Assembly: GCA_035546355.1 (NCBI GenBank)
Contig: DATKEH010000271.1
Coordinates: 1-10,377, forward strand
Length of the DNA stretch: 10,377 nucleotides
Origin: DATKEH01 sp035546355
GTDB taxonomy: Bacteria > Acidobacteriota > Thermoanaerobaculia > Multivoradales > JAIOJS01
Direction: 5' to 3'
Made by a program: the position numbers and the translations under genes. Under the pieces are notes generated by a model that had not been told where the DNA came from, ran no database searches, and worked only from the letters and a program-made list of their open reading frames with translations. This document shows positions 6,359-10,377 of the stretch, piece after piece (position 1 is the stretch's first letter; each line of letters starts with the position of its first letter).

Positions 6359-6379
6359 CGAGGGGGGCGCCGCGCCGCC

Positions 6380-6871
6380 TCAGTCGTGCAGGTCGAGCTT
6401 GCGGTAGCCGCGGTTCCAATACACCAGCGGCGCGGCATCGGGACGCACGACGGCGCTGGCCTGCACCTCACCCACGTAGATGGTGTGGGTGCCGGCGGGG
6501 TAGCGGCTCTGCACCGTGCAATCGACCCAGGCGAGGGCGTCGCGCAGTACCGGAGCGCCGGTGGCCGCCAGCTGCCAGTCGCCGGCGCGAAAGCGGTCTT
6601 CGTCCTTGACCCAGGCGAAGCGGTTCGACAGCTCGACCTGATCCTCGCCGAGGACGTTGACCGCGAACACCGCCCCGTCCTCTTCGAGGAGCTCCCAGGC
6701 GGTGTGCCGCTGGTCGATCACCACCGCCACCAGCGGCGGGTCGGGCGACACCGAGCAGAACGCCGAGACGGTGAGGCCGTGCATCCGCTCCCCCTGGCGC
6801 ACCGTCAGCACCGTGACCCCCGCCGGGAAGTGGCGCAACGCGTCGCGGAAAGCTTCCGAGGGGACGGGCAT
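6380..6871 (-). CDS. Flavin reductase-like FMN-binding protein
   Basis: A 163-residue protein of the flavin reductase family (HpaC/SsuE-type split-barrel fold), which reduces free FMN or FAD with NAD(P)H, usually to feed a partner monooxygenase. Marks in order: FRDALRHFPAGVTVLTV (8-24), the FMN-contacting HGLTVSAFCSVSPDPPLV (31-48), FAVNVLGEDQ (69-78), AGTHTIYVGEV with H129 (126-136), and the terminal PLVYWNRGYRKL (148-159). Length is typical and all blocks are intact. It starts 6 bp after the stop of the PLP enzyme gene on the same strand and lacks a clear Shine-Dalgarno, so translational coupling is likely. No monooxygenase is visible, so its electron acceptor is unknown; it could equally be an FMN-binding protein without reductase activity. 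Confidence 0.9.
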   Translation of the reverse strand: MPVPSEAFRDALRHFPAGVTVLTVRQGERMHGLTVSAFCSVSPDPPLVAVVIDQRHTAWELLEEDGAVFAVNVLGEDQVELSNRFAWVKDEDRFRAGDWQLAATGAPVLRDALAWVDCTVQSRYPAGTHTIYVGEVQASAVVRPDAAPLVYWNRGYRKLDLHD

Positions 6872-6877
6872 GATGGG

Positions 6878-7846
6878 TCAGGCCAATCCCTTCTCCCGCA
6901 GCCAGCGCTGGTTGAGCCTGGACAGGTAGCGCTCGCCCGAGTCGGGGAACAGGGTCACCACCAGCCCGTCCTCGAGCCCCTGCGCCACCTGCCGCGCGCC
7001 GGCGGCCGCCGCCGCCCCCGAGGAGCCGGTGAAGATGCCCTCCTTCCTGGCCAGCTCGAACACCGCGCGATAGGCGGTGGGGTCGTCGACGGTGAGGATC
7101 TCGTCGACGTACTCGAGCCACACCGAGCCGGGCAGGAAGTCCTCGCCGATGCCGTCGATCAGGTACTGGTGGATCTGCTCCTCGGGCGGCAGCTCACCGT
7201 GCTGGTGGTAGTAGGCGTAGATGCTGCCCACCGTGTCGATCCCCACCACCTGCACCCCGGGGTTCTGCTCCTTGAGGTACCTGGCGACGCCGCTGATGGT
7301 GCCGCCGGTGCCGACGCCGGCGACCCAGTGGGTGACCCGGCCGTCGGTCTGGCGCCAGATCTCGGGGCCGGTGGTGCGGTAGTGCGCCTCGGGGTTGGCC
7401 TGGTTCCAGTACTGGTACGGCAGGAAGGCGCCCTGTTCGTCGCGGATCCGCTCGGCCACCTTGTAGTAGGAGCGCGGGTCGTCGGCCGCCACGTCGGTCG
7501 GGCAGCGGATCACCTCGACGCCGTAGGCCTCGAGCAGCGCCACCTTCTCCGCCGGCACCTTGTCGGGGGCGGTGCAGATCAACCGGTAGCCGCGCAGGTT
7601 GCACGCCATCGCCAGGCCGACGCCGGTGTTGCCCGAGGTGGGCTCGACGACCGTCCCGCCCGGCTGCAGCTTCCCCTCGCGCTCACCGGCCTCGAGCATG
7701 GCGACGCCGATGCGGTCCTTGACGCTCTGGCCGGGGTTGAAGAGCTCCAGCTTGGCGACCAGCCGGGCGCTCCCCGGGTGGAAGCGGTCGAGGGCGACCA
7801 GCGGCGTCTCGCCCATGGTCGAGAGGATGTCGTCGTGGATCTCCAT
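6878..7846 (-). CDS. PLP-dependent cystathionine beta-synthase-like / cysteine synthase family enzyme
   Basis: A 322-residue fold-type II PLP enzyme of beta-replacement chemistry. K43 in NPGQSVKDR forms the Schiff base; TSGNTG (70-75) binds the substrate carboxylate; GTGGT (179-183) holds the PLP phosphate; S303 in PDSGERY lies by the pyridine nitrogen. Some blocks look closer to the catalytic core of cystathionine beta-synthase than to CysK: PDKVPAEKVALLEAYGVEVI (94-113) and DGIGEDFLP (231-239), which matches the CBS EGIGYDFIP segment. Neither an N-terminal heme domain nor C-terminal CBS (Bateman) domains are present. It may make cystathionine from homocysteine and serine, or cysteine from activated serine and sulfide; sequence alone does not decide. 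The ATG follows AGGGA (complement of 7852-7856) by 5 nt. It heads an operon with the flavin reductase gene and is divergent from the MFS gene. Confidence 0.92.
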   Translation of the reverse strand: MEIHDDILSTMGETPLVALDRFHPGSARLVAKLELFNPGQSVKDRIGVAMLEAGEREGKLQPGGTVVEPTSGNTGVGLAMACNLRGYRLICTAPDKVPAEKVALLEAYGVEVIRCPTDVAADDPRSYYKVAERIRDEQGAFLPYQYWNQANPEAHYRTTGPEIWRQTDGRVTHWVAGVGTGGTISGVARYLKEQNPGVQVVGIDTVGSIYAYYHQHGELPPEEQIHQYLIDGIGEDFLPGSVWLEYVDEILTVDDPTAYRAVFELARKEGIFTGSSGAAAAAGARQVAQGLEDGLVVTLFPDSGERYLSRLNQRWLREKGLA

Positions 7847-7941
7847 CGTCGTCCCTGCGCTGTGCGGTGAGTCGCGTCCCTGGATGGGGTCTGCGGGAGC
7901 GGACGGACTCTATCACCCCCCGCTGATATGCTCCGCCGCCC
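7847..7941. promoter_or_regulatory. Divergent promoter region between PLP enzyme and MFS genes
   Basis: Ninety-five bp separate the two divergent start codons. For the MFS gene, an extended -10, TG-a-TATGCT (7924-7932), ends 9 nt before the ATG with no Shine-Dalgarno, so the transcript would be nearly leaderless; no good -35 is seen. For the PLP enzyme a minus-strand TG-a-TAGAGT (-10 complement of 7907-7912) is a weak candidate. No clear operator palindrome was found. Confidence 0.35.
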
Positions 7942-9150
7942 ATGGCCCGGACCCTCGCCGCCACCGGGCGTTTCCCCCGGCTGATCCTCTTCTTCACCGT
8001 CTTCCTGGACCTCGCCGGGTTCGGCATGATCCTGCCGCTGCTGCCGTTCTACGCGCAGCGCTACGGCGCCACGCCCTTCGACGTGGGCGCCCTGTTCGCC
8101 TGCTACAGCCTGGCGCAGGCGTTCTGCGCCCCGCTGCTCGGCCGGCTCTCGGACCGTTGGGGGCGCCGTCCGGTGCTGCTCGTCGCCATCGCCGTCAACG
8201 TCCTCGCGCTGCTGCTCTTCGCCGGCGCGCGCAGCTTCCTGGCGCTGTTCCTGGCGCGCACGCTCTCGGGGGTGGCGGCCGCCAACTTCAGCATCGCCCA
8301 GGCCTACGTGGCCGACGTGACGTCGCCGAACGAGCGCGTCAAGGGGCTGGGGATGGTGGGGGCCGCTCTCGGCATGGGCTTCGTCCTCGGCCCCGGGCTC
8401 GGCGGCCTGCTGTCGATGATCGGCCAGGTGGCGGTCCCTCTCGGCGCCGCCGTCCTCGCCGCCGGCAACTTGTTGCTGGTGGCCGGGTGGCTCCCCGAGA
8501 GTCTCCCCGGGCACCGGCGCAGCGCCTTCCGCGGCGCCCCCTGGCTGTCGCTGCGCGCCCTGGTAACGCTGCAGCGCCCACTGCCCGGCCTGCTGGGGCT
8601 CTTCTTCGTGGTGCTCTTCGCCTTCTCCACCATGGAGGCGACGCTGGCCCTCTACTGCGAGGCCCGCTTCGGCTTCGGGGTGGCGGAGACCTCGGTGCTG
8701 CTGGTGCTCGTCGGCCTGGTCATCGCCGGCGTCCAGGGCGGACTGGTCGGCCGACTGGTGCCGCGCTTCGGCGAGCGCGGACTGGTGGTGGCGGGGATCG
8801 TCGCCATGGCCGGCGGGCTGCTGTTGATGCCGCTGGCGCCGCTGGTGCCGCTGCTCGCCGTCCCCCTCGGCCTGTTGGCCGTCGGCTCGGGCATCCACCA
8901 GCCGGCGCTCCTCGGGCTGGTCAGCCAGCTGGCGAGCGAGGAGGCCCAGGGCCGGACCCTCGGCCTCAGCCGCTCGATGGGGGCGCTGGCCCGTACCGCC
9001 GGGCCGCTGTGGGGGGGGTGGACGTTCCAGACCCTCGGCCCCGCCTGGCCCTTCTGGACCGCCGGGGTGGTGATGGCCGGCGCGCTGGCCTGGGCGTGGA
9101 TGGTGGTCGGCAGCCCGCCGCAGCAGGAGCGCGCGGCGAGCGAGGCATAG
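7942..9150 (+). CDS. Major facilitator superfamily transporter, DHA1/TetA-like
   Basis: A 402-residue inner-membrane transporter with about 12 predicted spans in two halves. FLDLAGFGMILPLLPFYA (21-38) is the opening helix typical of TetA/DHA1 exporters. MFS motif A, G67-R-L-S-D71-R-W-G-R-R-P77, lies in the loop after TM2. GMGFVLGPGLGG (144-155) is like antiporter motif C of TM5. A cytoplasmic linker around 187-215 separates the halves. These marks point to proton-driven export of small molecules; the substrate is not predictable and no adjacent regulator is present. Length is normal. The start has no Shine-Dalgarno but has an extended -10 just upstream. queA follows by 11 bp on the same strand and may share its transcript. 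Confidence 0.92.
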   Translation: MARTLAATGRFPRLILFFTVFLDLAGFGMILPLLPFYAQRYGATPFDVGALFACYSLAQAFCAPLLGRLSDRWGRRPVLLVAIAVNVLALLLFAGARSFLALFLARTLSGVAAANFSIAQAYVADVTSPNERVKGLGMVGAALGMGFVLGPGLGGLLSMIGQVAVPLGAAVLAAGNLLLVAGWLPESLPGHRRSAFRGAPWLSLRALVTLQRPLPGLLGLFFVVLFAFSTMEATLALYCEARFGFGVAETSVLLVLVGLVIAGVQGGLVGRLVPRFGERGLVVAGIVAMAGGLLLMPLAPLVPLLAVPLGLLAVGSGIHQPALLGLVSQLASEEAQGRTLGLSRSMGALARTAGPLWGGWTFQTLGPAWPFWTAGVVMAGALAWAWMVVGSPPQQERAASEA

Positions 9151-9161
9151 CTGCAGACGCC

Positions 9162-10232
9162 GTGCTGGTCGCCGACTTCGACTACCAGCTTCCCGACGAG
9201 CTGATCGCGCAACACCCCGCGCCACGCGGCGCCAGCCGCCTCTTGGTGCTGCGCGGCGATGGCGGGGTCGAGCATCGGCAGTTCGCCGAGCTGCCCCCGC
9301 TGCTCGCCGCCGGCGACCTGCTGGTGGTCAACGACACCCGGGTGCTGCCGGCACGGCTCTTCGGCCGCCGGCTCCCCGGGGGCGGCGCCATGGAGCTGCT
9401 GTTGGCCGAGAAGGGGGGGCCTCGCGAGTGGCAGGCGCTGCTCAAGCCGGGGCGCCGGGCCTGGCCGGGGACGCGCATCGACCTCGCCCCGGGGTTGTGG
9501 TGCGAGGTGGTGGCCAAACACCGCGACGGCCGTCACCGCCTGCGCTTCAGCGAGCCGATCGAGCCGTGGCTGGAGAGGCTGGGCCACGTGCCGCTGCCGC
9601 CCTACATCAAGCGCCCCGACGGCCCGGCGGACCGCGAGCGCTACCAGACCGTGTTCGCCCGCCAGCCGGGCGCCATCGCCGCCCCCACCGCCGGCCTCCA
9701 CTTCTCCCAGGCGTCGCTGGAGGAGCTCGACGAACGCGGCGTGCGCCGTGCCGCGGTGACCCTGCACGTCGGCCTGGGTACGTTCAAGCCGGTGACCGCC
9801 GAGCTGGTCCACGAGCACCGCATGGATGCCGAGGTCTACCGGGTGCCGGCGGCGACGGCAGCGGCGATCGCCGCTACCCGCGCGTCTGGCGGCCGGGTGG
9901 TGGCGGTGGGCACCACGGTGGTGCGCGCCCTGGAGAGCGCGGCGGCGGCGGACGGCACGGTGGTCGCCGGCGAGGGGCGGAGCGAGCTGTTCGTCTACCC
10001 CGGCCATCGCTTCCGGGTGGTCGACGCGCTGCTCACCAACTTCCACCTCCCCCGCTCGACGCTGCTGATGCTGGTCTGCGCCCTCGCCGGCCGGGAGCGG
10101 GTGCTCGCCGCCTACCGGCAGGCCGTCGCCGCCGGCTACCGCTTCTACTCCTACGGCGACGCGATGCTGGTGGAGCCCGGGTCGGACTCGTCGGCCCGAG
10201 ACGAAGCTCCGCCTCGGCGGTCCGACGCGTAA
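9162..10232 (+). CDS. queA: S-adenosylmethionine:tRNA ribosyltransferase-isomerase
   Basis: QueA transfers and isomerises the ribose of SAM onto 7-aminomethyl-7-deazaguanine in tRNA to give epoxyqueuosine, a late step in queuosine synthesis. Marks in order: LVADFDYQLPDELIAQHP (2-19), VVNDTRVLPARLFG (55-68), VPLPPYIKR (143-151), AAPTAGLHFS (173-182), LHVGLGTFKPV (201-211), HRMDAEVY (219-226), VGTTVVRALES (249-259), and LLTNFHLPRSTLLMLVCALA (290-309), then YGDAML. All family blocks are intact. The start is taken as GTG at 9162 because homologues begin M-x-VADFD there; the frame stays open upstream and no strong Shine-Dalgarno is seen. QueA usually ends near YGDAML; here about 19 extra residues (EPGSDSSARDEAPPRRSDA) follow, total 356. 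The gene lies 11 bp after the MFS gene. Its common neighbour tgt is not visible because an insertion sequence begins 4 bp after the stop. Confidence 0.96.
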   Translation: MLVADFDYQLPDELIAQHPAPRGASRLLVLRGDGGVEHRQFAELPPLLAAGDLLVVNDTRVLPARLFGRRLPGGGAMELLLAEKGGPREWQALLKPGRRAWPGTRIDLAPGLWCEVVAKHRDGRHRLRFSEPIEPWLERLGHVPLPPYIKRPDGPADRERYQTVFARQPGAIAAPTAGLHFSQASLEELDERGVRRAAVTLHVGLGTFKPVTAELVHEHRMDAEVYRVPAATAAAIAATRASGGRVVAVGTTVVRALESAAAADGTVVAGEGRSELFVYPGHRFRVVDALLTNFHLPRSTLLMLVCALAGRERVLAAYRQAVAAGYRFYSYGDAMLVEPGSDSSARDEAPPRRSDA

Positions 10233-10249
10233 CCCCCCTAGCCCGGATC

Positions 10250-10266
10250 TCTCACCAGAAGTGAGA
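10250..10266. repeat. Short perfect inverted repeat near the insertion-sequence tip
   Basis: TCTCAC (10250-10255) and GTGAGA (10261-10266) form a 6-bp stem with a 5-nt loop about 13 bp inside the presumed end. It could belong to the terminal recognition region for the transposase or form part of the RNA leader. The function is unknown. Confidence 0.5.
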
Positions 10267-10268
10267 AA

Positions 10269-10336
10269 AGGGCTGCCATCTGTGATATAAGTGGTTTGTC
10301 CACAACTACTTAGTCTCACAGATGAGGAGCAGCCCT
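10269..10336 (+). promoter_or_regulatory. 68-nt hairpin embedding the putative transposase Shine-Dalgarno
   Basis: Nested inverted repeats: AGGGCTGC (10269-10276) with GCAGCCCT (10329-10336), directly followed by CATCTGTGA (10277-10285) with TCACAGATG (10316-10324), giving 17 perfect pairs interrupted only by a bulge AGGA (10325-10328) on the 3' side. Inside, TAAGTGGTT (10288-10296) pairs with AACTACTTA (10304-10312) including one G-U, leaving a 7-nt loop. The bulged AGGA plus flanking bases is the Shine-Dalgarno GAGGAG (10324-10329) of the ATG at 10339. In a transcript entering from queA the ribosome site would therefore be held in the structure. The pairing is read directly; the regulatory role is inference. 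Confidence 0.7.
10283..10291 (+). promoter_or_regulatory. Candidate internal extended -10 for the transposase
   Basis: TG-a-TATAAG (10283-10291) lies across the end of the hairpin's 5' arm. A transcript from it would start near 10298, in the loop, keep the Shine-Dalgarno and lack the 5' arm that sequesters it. No convincing -35 (10263-10268 reads GAGAAA). Confidence 0.35.
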
Positions 10337-10338
10337 CA

Positions 10339-10377
10339 ATGACAGACTGTAATCCTCGGCAGCTGATCTTGCAAGGC
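10339..10377 (+). CDS. Putative IS1380-family transposase, first 13 codons (partial)
   Basis: ATG at 10339 is preceded by GAGGAG (10324-10329) with 9 nt between, and opens a frame MTDCNPRQLILQG that runs off the right edge. The M-T-D-C opening followed by a short hydrophobic stretch and Q-G resembles the start of IS1380-family DDE transposases, which continue with a conserved ITSDAG-like block expected about 15 residues further on. Codon use is much less GC-biased than in queA. With only 13 residues the family call is tentative; a host gene is less likely given the inverted repeats and composition change upstream. Confidence 0.5.
   Translation, partial: MTDCNPRQLILQG

Larger units (their letters stand above)
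10237..10377 (+). mobile_element. Left end of an insertion sequence (IS1380-like), cut by the window edge
   Basis: Four bases after the queA stop the composition drops from very GC-rich to balanced. CCTAG at 10237 would be the outer end; several IS1380-family elements (for example ISEcp1) begin with CCTAG. A hairpin (10250-10266), a long inverted repeat (10269-10336), a good Shine-Dalgarno and an ATG at 10339 follow. The 13 visible codons, MTDCNPRQLILQG, recall IS1380-type transposase N-termini. The exact left boundary, family and target duplication cannot be settled without the right end. Confidence 0.55.

Noticed and set aside
6359..6379. Terminator between the convergent permease and flavin reductase genes
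   Set aside because: The GC-rich repeat GAGG/CCTC has mismatches and no T-tract on either side.
7599..9161. Upstream extension of the queA frame across the PLP enzyme and MFS genes
   Set aside because: Conserved QueA sequence starts at the GTG at 9162; the rest is an out-of-frame shadow.
1..10377. CRISPR arrays, tRNA or rRNA genes, toxin-antitoxin or defence operons
   Set aside because: No spaced direct repeats, no cloverleaf-like sequence, and every sizeable coding region is explained by housekeeping, transport or mobile-element families.

Overview
The window is very GC-rich (about 70% by eye, with G or C at nearly every third codon position). It carries ordinary bacterial chromosomal genes: rplU, an hsp20, queA, a ZraS/AtoS-type sensor kinase and peptide-type ABC transporter genes. 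This mixture suggests a high-GC proteobacterium, probably a gammaproteobacterium, but the class is an inference from gene types and base use. Two stretches are clearly less GC-rich: the hsp20 promoter region (about 2030-2120) and the right edge (about 10240-10377), where an insertion sequence begins.

Layout. 1-219 (-) is the start of rplU (ribosomal protein L21), cut by the window edge, with a good sigma70 promoter at 262-290. 377-541 (-) is a 54-residue protein with two CxxC pairs, lying 13 bp behind a membrane sensor histidine kinase (555-1961, -). The kinase is divergent from hsp20 (2195-2647, +), which has perfect TTGACA/TATAAT hexamers, a roughly 75-nt leader that can fold over the Shine-Dalgarno, and a clean intrinsic terminator. 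Next comes a (+) operon of a periplasmic-binding lipoprotein and two DppB/DppC-type permeases (2789-6358) with overlapping ends and no ATPase gene in view. It meets head-on a (-) pair: a cystathionine beta-synthase-like PLP enzyme (6878-7846) and a flavin reductase (6380-6871). Divergent from that pair are an MFS drug-type transporter (7942-9150) and queA (9162-10232), the epoxyqueuosine-tRNA pathway ribosyltransferase-isomerase. Four bases after queA an apparent insertion sequence begins (10237 to the edge), with only the first 13 codons of its putative transposase in view.

How it works together. Most of the window is ordinary housekeeping and transport. The most structured non-coding signal is the 68-nt near-perfect hairpin (10269-10336) at the insertion-sequence end. 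It would fold around the transposase Shine-Dalgarno only in transcripts entering from outside, while an extended -10 inside the hairpin would yield transcripts lacking its 5' arm: a built-in guard against read-through activation. Other points worth checking are the candidate thermosensing leader of hsp20, three genes whose only upstream signal is a -10-like hexamer 7-10 nt before the ATG (possible leaderless or near-leaderless transcripts), an extra domain of about 55 residues in the DppC-like permease, and the orphan kinase with its CxxC partner. I found no defence system, CRISPR array, tRNA or rRNA.
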